From the NCBI GenBank assembly GCA_022843625.1, contig JALHNH010000003.1, forward strand, positions 124,001-188,000: a stretch of 64,000 bases of DNA. Direction: 5' to 3'. The position numbers and the translations under genes were made by a program. A model generated the notes under the pieces. That model was not told the DNA's origin. It saw only the letters and a program-made list of their open reading frames with translations, and did not search any database. Positions 16,346 to 25,209 of this stretch are shown piece by piece. The DNA is from Bryobacter sp. (GTDB lineage: Bacteria > Acidobacteriota > Terriglobia > Bryobacterales > Bryobacteraceae). Within the stretch, counting starts at the first letter, position 1, and every line of letters starts with the position of its first letter.

Positions 16346-18387
16346 GGCTGAAAGATCGACTTGTTTTTTACTGGCGCCTGTTTCGGTGGCTCTATAGCCT
16401 TCGAATCAGGCGCTTTTATTTCATCCAGCGCAAAGCGCACCACGCTCTCCAGTAAGGCCGCCCGCGGGTAGTTGTTCTTGTCGAGAAAAGTCTTCAGAAT
16501 TCCGCCCTTCATGTTTTCCAGTGGCAATGCCAGCGCAAAGTGATCACTCCGAGCCGCCCCCAAATACATCGATCCCGGAATGATTGCGTCCTGTTCGGTA
16601 AGCTGGGCATCATTGCGCGAGGAGAAGCCGTTCATAATGGTCCAGCTCTGCAGCATGGCCTTCGATACCTTATCCTGATCCGCTACTGCGGGAATTGAGA
16701 AGGTTGGCACGAAGGTTCGAGGGTATTGTGCCAGAAACTGCCTTCGCCGCTCGACAGACAAACTCTTGAATCCGTCGCTGAGATCGCCTTCGCAGCCACC
16801 CTTGCCGTTAATTTTGCCCAGCATGCCGCTTAGGCGGTCCGGCAGCGCATCCGCAACCGGAGATCCGCCGCTTGCCCCTGCTATGCTCACAAATGCTGCA
16901 ACCATTTCGCGAATGTTGGGCTCGGTGGCCAGCGCCATCTGGATATCGGGGGTTCCTTTTGAATATCCGATGAGAATGAACTTTCGCTTGTCCTTTGTAA
17001 ACTGCTCCCGCAAGTACTTCGCAATCGCTTTGGCATTGTCTTCACTTGAGTTGTTTGGAATATTGAGCAAGGCAGCATCCACACCCTGTTTGTCCTTTAA
17101 ATAGGCTCTCCCGCGATCGAAGGCCGGGGCGTCGGATGCGCAACTGGAGAAAATCCCGGGTACCACTACCACCCGGAAGTCCCGCGACATCGGCTTCAAC
17201 TCTACATCCTTCTCACTCCCGGTCTCCATGTACTCACTGCACGGCCCCCATTCCCCACCATCCGGATTTGTCTTGAGCACACTGCAAAACAGATTCGAAA
17301 ACCGCACGGCATCTTCATTGCGTTTCTGCTCGAGGTAAACAATCAACGTCCGTCCGTCAGACCGGAACTCAGCACCATGTGCCGTTTTGGCCTCCCTCAC
17401 GGGAATCTTATGCGTCATATAGGTCTTCTTGACGACAAGGCCGCTTTCCTCAAGGGTCTGGCCAATATAATCCCGTTCCTTATCAGTCTCAGGGTCAATC
17501 TTGTGCGTAATGCTCCCATTGCGCTGGTCCTTCTCAAAGCCGATATCGTGCGTCCCTGCACCAATCCACGCATCGTTCCCATTTACCTGAAACGGCGCCC
17601 GCCAGATCCGGAAGTGATGCCTCTGCGCCACCACCACAAAAGGCACCGCGTGGGCAAAGCCATAATCCTGACTCCGTCCAAACATCATCAGTTCACTCAT
17701 CGGAAGTGTGAGATATGCCTGCTTGGACATGCTCACCAGAATCGCGTTCAGCACCGACGACTTCACGTTCTTGTCCACCTGCACCCAGCCCACGCTCTTG
17801 AGTGCTCCGGTAACGGCCGCCTCGCTTCCCACAATGATGAAGTTTTGACGATCCCCTTCCGTTCCCTCGGCATCGACGACGCGAGTTGGCAAACTGTCCA
17901 ACTGCGCCTGGGTCAGTTCCACAATGGGCCCGGCCGGAGCCTTGGACAACTCAACTGGAGCCCGCGTCACTTTGATCTTCACGGTAAAGGTACCGGCACC
18001 CTTCTCATTCCCACTCAGATTCACACTCAGAAACAGATTGCCTGCCAACGCTGTTTCTCCATCTCTTCCTGCGCCCACCATGAACGCCTGCGATGTCTCT
18101 CTGTCCCCAATCCTTCCAATCAGGGCCCCACGCCCCGCCGTATTGAGCGGCAATGCTCTCAGCAAATCTCGAAACCCGCGCGACAACCCACCCGGCTTTG
18201 AAGGCTGTTCCTCTCCTTTGGCCCCGCGTAATACTATTTCGCCACTTGCTTCAATCGAGTACCGGTCGCCCCGCATGAGCTTCACACCTGTATCCACCCA
18301 CTTTGCTTCTGCTGCAACATTCAGTGTCTTTGTATCTTGCCCAAACACAAACAGTGTCGAAAAAAACAGAACTGTCAAAAACCGCAT
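16342..18387 (-). CDS. Exported LssY_C-domain protein fused to an alpha/beta hydrolase
   Basis: Signal peptide (RFLTVLFFSTLFVFG), then a beta domain similar to PA-IL-type lectin folds (about 20-140). An LssY C-terminal-like domain follows (about 165-325), with MFGRSQDYGFAHA, QRHHFRIW at 255-262, DAWIGAGTHDIGF and DPETDKERD. A hydrolase domain (about 400-660) has the nucleophile elbow GYSKG with Ser476 and a late histidine in RSDHFAL as possible catalytic base. The product should be periplasmic or extracellular. LssY_C domains are linked to lipid-phosphatase proteins, and the elbow suggests esterase or lipase activity. The three-part architecture is unusual; the substrate is unknown. Confidence 0.7.
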   Translation of the reverse strand: MRFLTVLFFSTLFVFGQDTKTLNVAAEAKWVDTGVKLMRGDRYSIEASGEIVLRGAKGEEQPSKPGGLSRGFRDLLRALPLNTAGRGALIGRIGDRETSQAFMVGAGRDGETALAGNLFLSVNLSGNEKGAGTFTVKIKVTRAPVELSKAPAGPIVELTQAQLDSLPTRVVDAEGTEGDRQNFIIVGSEAAVTGALKSVGWVQVDKNVKSSVLNAILVSMSKQAYLTLPMSELMMFGRSQDYGFAHAVPFVVVAQRHHFRIWRAPFQVNGNDAWIGAGTHDIGFEKDQRNGSITHKIDPETDKERDYIGQTLEESGLVVKKTYMTHKIPVREAKTAHGAEFRSDGRTLIVYLEQKRNEDAVRFSNLFCSVLKTNPDGGEWGPCSEYMETGSEKDVELKPMSRDFRVVVVPGIFSSCASDAPAFDRGRAYLKDKQGVDAALLNIPNNSSEDNAKAIAKYLREQFTKDKRKFILIGYSKGTPDIQMALATEPNIREMVAAFVSIAGASGGSPVADALPDRLSGMLGKINGKGGCEGDLSDGFKSLSVERRRQFLAQYPRTFVPTFSIPAVADQDKVSKAMLQSWTIMNGFSSRNDAQLTEQDAIIPGSMYLGAARSDHFALALPLENMKGGILKTFLDKNNYPRAALLESVVRFALDEIKAPDSKAIEPPKQAPVKNKSIFQP

Positions 18388-18435
18388 ACCCCAACATTAC
18401 AACGGCAGACTAGCCGAGTAAACTTGAGACAAGCG

Positions 18436-18843
18436 ATGCCGCAAGCCCCCATCATCCTCTTCGACGGCGTCTGCAACCTCTGCAACGGGGCGATCAACTG
18501 GATCATCGATCGAGACCCGAAGCAAATCTTCCGCTTCGCCTCGCTTCAGTCCGAGGCCGCCCGTCAATTGCTTCCTTCGCTCGACTCTCTCCCCGACAGC
18601 GTGATCCTGATCGACGAAGAAGGTGTCCACACCCGCTCCACGGCCGCCCTGCGCATTGCCCGCCGCTTGGGCTTCCCCTGGTCCCTGGCAGTCCTTGCGA
18701 CACCATTGCCTTCCTTCTTCCGCGACACCATCTATAAGTGGATCGCCCGCAATCGTTACTCCTGGTTTGGCCGCTCTGAGACCTGCCGCATCCCAACGCC
18801 AGAACTGGCCAGTCGTTTCCTCGATTCCAAAGCCTCCCAATAA
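18436..18843 (+). CDS. DUF393 (DCC family) thiol-disulfide oxidoreductase-like protein
   Basis: 135 residues from ATG 18436; a longer frame to 18337 would overlap the divergent gene. The family signature FDGVCNLCNGAINW at residues 9-22 carries the DxxCxxC motif that gives the family its DCC name. RFASLQSEAARQLL and a late RxxxFGRSETCR also match. Length is typical. These proteins are predicted redox enzymes of unknown substrate. The gene ends at a bidirectional terminator shared with the convergent receptor gene. Confidence 0.88.
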   Translation: MPQAPIILFDGVCNLCNGAINWIIDRDPKQIFRFASLQSEAARQLLPSLDSLPDSVILIDEEGVHTRSTAALRIARRLGFPWSLAVLATPLPSFFRDTIYKWIARNRYSWFGRSETCRIPTPELASRFLDSKASQ

Positions 18844-18880
18844 GAAAAGGCCCACCCTCTCGGGCAGGCCTCTTTTCTGT
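18844..18880. terminator. Bidirectional intrinsic terminator
   Basis: Directly after the DUF393 stop, an A-rich arm plus GGCC pairs with GGCC plus a T-rich arm around an inner GCCC/GGGC stem. The 3' side has CTTTTCT on the + strand and the 5' side gives TTTTCTTA on the - strand. It lies between two convergent genes and should stop both transcripts. Confidence 0.65.
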
Positions 18881-18892
18881 CTTCGTCTTGAG

Positions 18893-21800
18893 TTAGAAGA
18901 ACATCTTCAGTGCAAGCCGGATTTCACGTTCGCCGGTGGCTCCCAGCACTTCCGAGAAACCGTTCAACGCGCGAATCGAGCCATCTGCATTGCGAGTCAA
19001 ACTGGAAGCGGTTGCTCCCGGATTGTTGAAGCGCGGTGTATTGGTGATGCCAAACGACTCTGCCCGAAACTGCAGGCGAACCTTTTCGGTTACCTGGAAG
19101 TTGCGGAAGACGCTGGCATCGAGTTGAAAGGATCCTGGTCCGCGCAAGATGTTGCGGCCGGTGTTGCCATAGCGAACTGCAGTTACCGGGGCAAACGCGT
19201 TCGGGTCAAACCAGCTCTTGCCAGGGCCTACGCCCTTCAGCTTCTGCACATCGGCCAGAACCTGATCTGCCGTCTGCGTGTTGCCAGGGGCATTCAGCGA
19301 TGTCCCTGCTGTGCCCACAGTGAACGGCGTACCGCTCATGATGCTCAACACTCCATTGGTTTGCCAGCCGCCGGCAAGCCACGAACCAACTCCGGAGGTC
19401 AGCATCTTCTTGCCCTTGCCAAAAGGCAGGTCGTATACCGAGTAAACCTGCAGGTTGTGTGTACGGTCAAACCCGGCTAGTGCCCGGTTGCGGCCCCACA
19501 ATTCAGGCGAATTCCAGCTGATACCGGAATCATTGTTGTCGTTAAAGCTGATTGCCTTAGACCATGTGTAGGAAAGCCCAAACAAGCCCTCAGTGCCCAA
19601 CTGCCGCTTCAACTGCGTCTGCAGAGAATTGTAGTTTGAGGTGTTGAATGGTGTATAAAGGCTGATATTGCCAATGCGGCCCGGATACTTGATCGCCAGT
19701 GCACGACCTGCGTTGCCGCTTCCTGGTACCAGCGCAGAATTGATGTTGATGATCGCGGTTTGACGAATCGCCCGTGTTCCGACATAGCCCGCCTGCAGAT
19801 TGAATCCCATGCCTATTTCGCGTTGGATCGTGAAGTTGAAGCTCTGGATGTATCCGCGATTAAACGTCTCGGGGAAGGTCGTCGTGCCGACTGCCAATGG
19901 TAGATCGATCACGCCCTGATTGAGGGACGGTCCCACGACAGCGGGAATACCTGTCCGCAAATTACCGGCTGCGATAAACGTGGTCGCTCCGCTAAACTGC
20001 GACGAGATCGTTGCAGGATAAGCGTCGCGCATACGGCGAAAGGAATCGGGGTCGATGCTGATTCCGTACCCGGCCCGAATCACGGTCGTGTCGTTTGCAC
20101 GGTAAGCAATACCCAGACGGGGAGCAAACTGTCCAATTCCAACATCTACGCCCGTATCGGTCGGTGTAGAACCTACTCCGCCCACCAGCACCTTGTCTGT
20201 GCTCGGGTCGTAGCGCTCGCCACCACGATGATCGCGAGTCGCAAACGGATAGCGTTCAAATCGTACCCCGTAGTTCACAGTCAGTTTGCGGTTCACCTGC
20301 CACTGGTCGCGAGCGTAGAATCCATAACCCGGCATTCTTACTGCTGCCGGATTAATGTATTGAACGTCTTTACCCATGGCTTGCGCTTGTCCAAGCAGAA
20401 AATCTGCAAAGCCATTAAACGCATTCGGGGCCGCTGCGCCAGCGCCATTCAATGCAGTCAATCCGCCAGTGAAATTGAATCCACCACGCGGGCCAAAGGC
20501 AGCCTGCGGCTGAAAGTGATTGATCGTGTAATACGTGTAGTCGCCACCGAAGCGGAATGAATGGGATCCCCGCACCCAACTCAGGTTGGCCGTTGCGCTG
20601 TACTGATTGTCCCGGAACAAAAACGGATTCGACACGTTCGGGTTTCCGATTGCTGAGAAGCCGCTAATGCTGAAGCGCGGATAGCCGCCCTGCAAACGAT
20701 CCGAACCGTTGGTGCCCGGAATCTTGAGTTCGTCCAGACCGTAGTTCTTGTCGATGTCGATGTTCTCGGCAGAAATCCGCTGCCGGGTAAACCCAATGTT
20801 GCCGTCAAACAGAATGCGGGGCGAGATGGTATAGGTGCCGCCAATTGCGGCTGTCTGAATCAGGCCCGGTGCCCTTCCTGGCTGTCCACCCGTGAGCGCA
20901 TCGCCCAATGCTCTTTCAAGCGATGGCGGGTCGAAGATCTCACTCGGTGAGAAGCTGTAACGGGCAAAAATCGAAGTCTTTTCTGTCGGATTGTAGTTCA
21001 CCTTGAAATCGGAATTGTCGCGATCGAAGTTGTAGTTGCCAACCGCCAGATAGTTCGAGGGAAAGACTGGCTGATTAGCCGTCGGAATCAGGCTGGTCAT
21101 AATTACCGAAGCAGGGTCAAAGCGGCTGCTCGGAATCCGGTTGTTCGGAAACAGCGTCCGGCCCGTCCCATTGGCCGCTCCCGTGGAAGGATCAAAGATA
21201 TTGGTGCCAGTCGCCGAGAAGTCGCCTTGACGCAAATTTGCATCCGGCACGGTTCGGAAGGCCGATGCAAAGCGGCGGCGCGTTGTCCGTTCCCAGTTGG
21301 CAAAGAAGAAAAGCTTGTTCTTCACGATCGGCCCGCCGAGGGTACCGCCAAACTGGTTTAGCAAATTCTTTGGCAGCCGGTTGCCGGTAAAGAAGAAGTT
21401 GCGAGCCTGGATTTTGCTGTTGGTGTGATACCAGTGGCCGGAACCATGAAATTCATTCGTCCCCGACTTGATCGAAACGTTGATTGCCGCCCCACCAGCC
21501 ATGCCCTGTTCTGCGTCGAAGGAGTTCGACACAAGGCTCACTGTTTCGATGGCTTCTGCCGGGGGCACATAAGCGATGATGTGCGGCAGCCACGGGTAGC
21601 TCACGGTGGCACCATCAATACGTGTGTTGTTGTTGGAATAAGACGCCCCGTTCACATTGCTGCCAAGTGAGCGTTGTGGATTGCCGGCATCGGAGTGCAA
21701 TTCCGCTGGAGGCGAAAAGCCCGGCAGCAGTTTGTAAAGATTCTGGAAGTTCCGTCCCTGAGATCCGCCAAAGGGCAGATTTACAACCTGAGACTTGGTG

Positions 21801-22216
21801 ATCTGATTGTTGACGTCGGCACGGTCGGTCTGCAACGCCATCGCCGAGGCGCTAATCGAAATGCTTTCCGCAACAGCCGCCACCTGGAGCTTTACCTCAA
21901 GCCGCTTCACGGTGTTGATGTCAACCCGGATCCCCTCCTGCTTTACCGTGCTGAAATTCGCCGATGTAATCGTCACACGGTAATTTCCACCCTGCAAATC
22001 GTTGAACTGGAAGGTGCCGCGTTCATCGCTGGTAGTCTGCCGTCCAACCCCGGTCGCCGTATTTACAACCTCGATTTTCGCGTTTGGTACCGGTGCGCCA
22101 GAAGCATCCTCAATGGCACCCGTCAACGATCCATATAGGACCTGCGCATGGCTACTGAAGGCGCTGAGCAAAATCAACGCCAGAGAACAAAGCAATGAAC
22201 TCGATTTAAGCAACAT
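18893..22216 (-). CDS. Oar-like TonB-dependent receptor with N-terminal carboxypeptidase-regulatory domain
   Basis: 1107 residues with a signal peptide (LLCSLALILLSAFSSHAQ), a CnaB/carboxypeptidase-regulatory domain at about 28-115 (GSLTGAIEDASGAPVPNA, FQFNDLQGGNYRVTIT), a plug at about 120-260 (NLPFGGSQGRNF, AEAIETVSLVSNSF, GGAAINVSIKSGTNEFHG) and a long beta-barrel ending in a hydrophobic strand RLALKMFF. This is the expanded Oar/SusC-like class that is abundant in acidobacteria and binds large or sugar-containing ligands. It begins 36 bases after the preceding hypothetical gene and may be the last gene of the valS operon. The ligand is unknown. Confidence 0.9.
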   Translation of the reverse strand: MLLKSSSLLCSLALILLSAFSSHAQVLYGSLTGAIEDASGAPVPNAKIEVVNTATGVGRQTTSDERGTFQFNDLQGGNYRVTITSANFSTVKQEGIRVDINTVKRLEVKLQVAAVAESISISASAMALQTDRADVNNQITKSQVVNLPFGGSQGRNFQNLYKLLPGFSPPAELHSDAGNPQRSLGSNVNGASYSNNNTRIDGATVSYPWLPHIIAYVPPAEAIETVSLVSNSFDAEQGMAGGAAINVSIKSGTNEFHGSGHWYHTNSKIQARNFFFTGNRLPKNLLNQFGGTLGGPIVKNKLFFFANWERTTRRRFASAFRTVPDANLRQGDFSATGTNIFDPSTGAANGTGRTLFPNNRIPSSRFDPASVIMTSLIPTANQPVFPSNYLAVGNYNFDRDNSDFKVNYNPTEKTSIFARYSFSPSEIFDPPSLERALGDALTGGQPGRAPGLIQTAAIGGTYTISPRILFDGNIGFTRQRISAENIDIDKNYGLDELKIPGTNGSDRLQGGYPRFSISGFSAIGNPNVSNPFLFRDNQYSATANLSWVRGSHSFRFGGDYTYYTINHFQPQAAFGPRGGFNFTGGLTALNGAGAAAPNAFNGFADFLLGQAQAMGKDVQYINPAAVRMPGYGFYARDQWQVNRKLTVNYGVRFERYPFATRDHRGGERYDPSTDKVLVGGVGSTPTDTGVDVGIGQFAPRLGIAYRANDTTVIRAGYGISIDPDSFRRMRDAYPATISSQFSGATTFIAAGNLRTGIPAVVGPSLNQGVIDLPLAVGTTTFPETFNRGYIQSFNFTIQREIGMGFNLQAGYVGTRAIRQTAIININSALVPGSGNAGRALAIKYPGRIGNISLYTPFNTSNYNSLQTQLKRQLGTEGLFGLSYTWSKAISFNDNNDSGISWNSPELWGRNRALAGFDRTHNLQVYSVYDLPFGKGKKMLTSGVGSWLAGGWQTNGVLSIMSGTPFTVGTAGTSLNAPGNTQTADQVLADVQKLKGVGPGKSWFDPNAFAPVTAVRYGNTGRNILRGPGSFQLDASVFRNFQVTEKVRLQFRAESFGITNTPRFNNPGATASSLTRNADGSIRALNGFSEVLGATGEREIRLALKMFF

Positions 22217-22252
22217 AAATGGAGTATATACAACTAGATAAGATGATGGAAA

Positions 22253-22918
22253 TTAGCCTAGGTAGAAAAGGCTCAGGCGAGGCAGCGCTGCGTCCTCAAG
22301 TAACCGCTGATCAAAGAACTTTTTCTCGATCATCATTAACTCCGCCGCACTCATCTTGCCCCGGTACGGCTTGAGTTGTGTCTCCAGTTGCTTCCGCACA
22401 GCAAGAATCTGTTCATCACTTTGCTTGCTTCGTGCGATCGCCACCATCTTGTCTTCAAGCGATGTAAGTCTCTGCTCCAACTCCTCCAGCTTGTCCATCC
22501 AGCTCAGACTTTCTGCAGCAAGTTCTTCAAGTGTCGCGGCAATTTCTTCAAAACCTGCCGGCAGCTTTGAAGCATTCCGGCGCAAATGTCGATCCAGCTC
22601 GGCGCCTTCAAACGGAGCCTCGATGATCTTCTCTTCACGAGGAGTATCGATGCGCTTGGCCTCTTCCATCACGGCTTGCGAGCAGTAGGCGATCGAATTT
22701 ACCTGACTCGTCTTCGACTTCTTCGTCCGCCATTTCTCAAATGCCTTGTCGATGCCCCGCAATACTGCCTGCAATGGAATTCCAGAATCTTTCCAGGTCT
22801 CAATCAACGCCCAGTCCAGAGGCGAAAGTAGAAACAGACTGGTTCCGCGTGCAGCCTGAAAGTGTTCTTCAATTTCGGTGTAGTAATTGAAATAGTTGAA
22901 CGGCTCAGCTTCTTGCAT
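22253..22918 (-). CDS. Hypothetical helical protein, 221 aa
   Basis: Overlaps the 3' end of coaX by 14 bases, so it is co-expressed. The protein is soluble and largely helical. An aromatic N-terminus (FNYFNYYTEIEEHF) and a LSPLDWALIETWKDSGIPL segment resembling a small winged-helix or initiator-like domain are followed by a coiled-coil stretch at about 125-190 (EELEQRLTSLEDKM) and a C-terminal helix pair. I do not recognise a named family; the first 90 residues may be a DNA-binding domain. The genomic coupling with vitamin/cofactor genes gives no clear role. Confidence 0.7.
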   Translation of the reverse strand: MQEAEPFNYFNYYTEIEEHFQAARGTSLFLLSPLDWALIETWKDSGIPLQAVLRGIDKAFEKWRTKKSKTSQVNSIAYCSQAVMEEAKRIDTPREEKIIEAPFEGAELDRHLRRNASKLPAGFEEIAATLEELAAESLSWMDKLEELEQRLTSLEDKMVAIARSKQSDEQILAVRKQLETQLKPYRGKMSAAELMMIEKKFFDQRLLEDAALPRLSLFYLG

Positions 22919-23675
22919 TTCGTTCCCAAATAATCCTCAAGCCTTCCAGTGTCAAGTCTTCGTCCACCACCTTCAAATGCTTCGACCCGCTCACAATCAA
23001 CTTCGCCTGCCCACCAGTGCCAATCACCTTTGTCTCGTCCCCCAATTCTTCAAGCAGCCGTTCCAGGATCCCGTCGATCGTGCTGATCGTCGCGTAATAG
23101 AGACCGCTCTGGATGCAATCCACCGTGTTCTTGCCGATCAATTGTCGTGGCTCCCGAAAGTCCACCAGCGGCAAACGTGCTGCCTTTTCAAACAATCCGC
23201 TGATTGCAATTCCAATCCCCGGGCAAATGATCCCGCCAATAAAATCTCCACTGGCGCTAACCACATCGAAATTGATCGCTGTCCCCAAATCCACTACTAC
23301 ACAAGGGCCACCATATTTGTGAAATGCAGCCGCTGCATTGGCCAGCCGGTCGGCGCCTGCCTCGCGAGGATTGTCGATCTCCACCTTTAGTCCCAGATCT
23401 GCATCTACCGACACGAAGAGCGCTTCGCAGCGAAAGTAGCGCTGCGCCATCTCTGCCAACTGCCGGTCCAGCGGGGGCACCACACTCGAAATAGCGACTC
23501 CATTAATGATTCGCGCATCCAGCTCGCCCACTCGAAACAGGCTGCGCAAACTTATGCCCCATTCATCTGCTGTCTGCTCGCGAATCGTCCGCAGCCGCCA
23601 ACTGGAGATCAGCTTTTCCCCGTCAAAAACACCCACCGTCACATTCGTATTGCCCGCATCAATCGCCAAAAGCAT
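22905..23675 (-). CDS. coaX: Type III pantothenate kinase
   Basis: 256 residues, the family's usual length. The ASKHA-fold N-terminus LLAIDAGNTNVTVGVF carries the phosphate-binding DAGNT motif with Asp6. GADRLANAAAA and VVDLGTAINFDVV are the pantothenate- and ATP-site motifs. It phosphorylates pantothenate in the first step of coenzyme A synthesis, in the cytoplasm. It follows birA after two bases and overlaps the next gene, in a cofactor-synthesis cluster. Being type III, it needs a monovalent cation and resists CoA feedback, as known for the family. Confidence 0.95.
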   Translation of the reverse strand: MLLAIDAGNTNVTVGVFDGEKLISSWRLRTIREQTADEWGISLRSLFRVGELDARIINGVAISSVVPPLDRQLAEMAQRYFRCEALFVSVDADLGLKVEIDNPREAGADRLANAAAAFHKYGGPCVVVDLGTAINFDVVSASGDFIGGIICPGIGIAISGLFEKAARLPLVDFREPRQLIGKNTVDCIQSGLYYATISTIDGILERLLEELGDETKVIGTGGQAKLIVSGSKHLKVVDEDLTLEGLRIIWERNARS

Positions 23676-23677
23676 TG

Positions 23678-24373
23678 TTAGTCCAGGGCCCGCACGCTAC
23701 CGGCATAAACCGTTTCGTGGGTCCCGTTCTCCTTCCGGATTCGCAGGAATCCATTCTCATCCAATCCATCCGTCACACCCTCAAGCATAGGCCCATCGAG
23801 GTCTACTCTCACCCTGCGCCCACTCACGTAACTCGAAGTTTGGGCAAAGAGCCGCAACCGGTCCCGTTTGGAAATCATCGCCATTTCAATCACCTGGCCA
23901 CGCAGCAACTCCAAAACATTCTTGGGGTCAAACGTTTTACCCGTAATCAACCGCAATGAGGTGGCCGGTGTCCGCAATCCGTCAGGAAACTCAAGCTGAT
24001 TCAGATTCACACCAATCCCCGCCAGCACCCGCCCATTCTCCAGTCTCGACAGAATTCCGCACAACTTTCGCCCTTGCCACATCACGTCATTCGGCCAGCG
24101 CACATCAAGGCCATCTCCAGTGATCGGCGCGAGTACGTCAACCACAGCAACGCCCAGGCCAAGCGTAATCGCCGTAGCTTCCTCCACCTCGAGAATGAAG
24201 GTACAGTAAAGCCCGTCACCCGAAGTGCTGATCCACTCCCGCCCCTGACGTCCCTGCCCAGCCGTCTGGCTGAGCGCAGCAACAACTGTGCCGCTGGCAA
24301 CGCCTTCTGCTGCCAGCCGCGAGGCTTCGGTCATCGTCGAATCGAGTGACTCATGCCAGATCACCTGGCTCAT
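23678..24373 (-). CDS. birA: Biotin--[acetyl-CoA-carboxylase] ligase
   Basis: 231 residues. The biotinyl-AMP site appears as GQGRQGREW (residues 39-47, the GRGRxGR loop with Gln in place of the first Arg) together with LDSTMTEA, VRWPNDVMWQGRKLCGIL and GIGVNLNQ. The N-terminal helix-turn-helix of bifunctional BirA is absent, so it should be a ligase without repressor function. It attaches biotin to the carboxyl carrier protein of acetyl-CoA carboxylase. The start overlaps the nadC stop by four bases (ATGA). Confidence 0.93.
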   Translation of the reverse strand: MSQVIWHESLDSTMTEASRLAAEGVASGTVVAALSQTAGQGRQGREWISTSGDGLYCTFILEVEEATAITLGLGVAVVDVLAPITGDGLDVRWPNDVMWQGRKLCGILSRLENGRVLAGIGVNLNQLEFPDGLRTPATSLRLITGKTFDPKNVLELLRGQVIEMAMISKRDRLRLFAQTSSYVSGRRVRVDLDGPMLEGVTDGLDENGFLRIRKENGTHETVYAGSVRALD

Positions 24374-25209
24374 AAGAGTTCAAGGCGAAAGTTGAGATCC
24401 TTAGACACTGCCGAATGCGTGATGGCTCCGCTTGATACAAAATCCGCGCCAGCCTCGGCATAGGCGCGAACGGTGCTCAGTGTCACTCCCCCCGAGATTT
24501 CGCAACTGGCTCGCCCGGCGATATAGTCGATCCATTCACGAGCCTCGGCAGGCGTCAGGTTGTCGAGCAACAGTTTCGTTGCTCCGCTGGCTAGCGCCTC
24601 ATCCAGTTCAGCCCGTGTTCGAACTTCAATCTCAACGGAGACGCCGTGGGGCAGGGAGGCCTCAAGCGCCTGCCTTACCCCGCCAGCCGCAGCGATGTGA
24701 TTGTTCTTGATCAATACAGCATCAAACAAACCCATCCGGTGATTGGTCACCCCACCCGCTGCAGCCGCCAGCTTCTCCAGCCGCCGCAAACCGGGGGTCG
24801 TTTTGCGAGTATCCAGCACCTTGCACTTGGTATGCGCTACCTCAGCGGCAAACTGAGAGGCAAGCGTCGCCACGCCACTCAATCGCTGCATGAAGTTGAG
24901 CGCTGTACGCTCGCACTCAAGCAGTGTAGAGGCAAGCCCCTCCACCTCGGCGATCATCTCTCCGTCATAGCATCGGTGCCCGGAAGCCGCCTTCAGCTCC
25001 AGCTTGTCTACACCACCACGGCACTCAAAAATGAGTGGAAGTAATTCGATCCCGGCCAGCACCATCTCGTCCCGGGCATAAAACTTCCCCCGAGCGAGCC
25101 GTCCTTCTTTCACTGTGAGCCTGGTCGTAATGTCGCCCGAGCCGATATCTTCGCCAAGGGCGCGTTCTACCGCATCGTAGATCTCGGGATGCTGCCAGCT
25201 AGAGTCCAC
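24370..25209 (-). CDS. nadC: Nicotinate-nucleotide pyrophosphorylase (carboxylating)
   Basis: 279 residues. Recognisable motifs are GDITTRLTV, ECERTALNFMQRLSGVAT, LDTRKTTPGLR, NHRMGLFDAVLIKNNH, VEIEVRT and EISGGVTLSTVRAYAEAGADFVSSG, split here in short pieces. The enzyme converts quinolinate and PRPP into nicotinate mononucleotide in de novo NAD synthesis. Its start lies 11 bases inside the 3' end of valS. nadA and nadB are not in the window. Confidence 0.95.
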   Translation of the reverse strand: MDSSWQHPEIYDAVERALGEDIGSGDITTRLTVKEGRLARGKFYARDEMVLAGIELLPLIFECRGGVDKLELKAASGHRCYDGEMIAEVEGLASTLLECERTALNFMQRLSGVATLASQFAAEVAHTKCKVLDTRKTTPGLRRLEKLAAAAGGVTNHRMGLFDAVLIKNNHIAAAGGVRQALEASLPHGVSVEIEVRTRAELDEALASGATKLLLDNLTPAEAREWIDYIAGRASCEISGGVTLSTVRAYAEAGADFVSSGAITHSAVSKDLNFRLELL

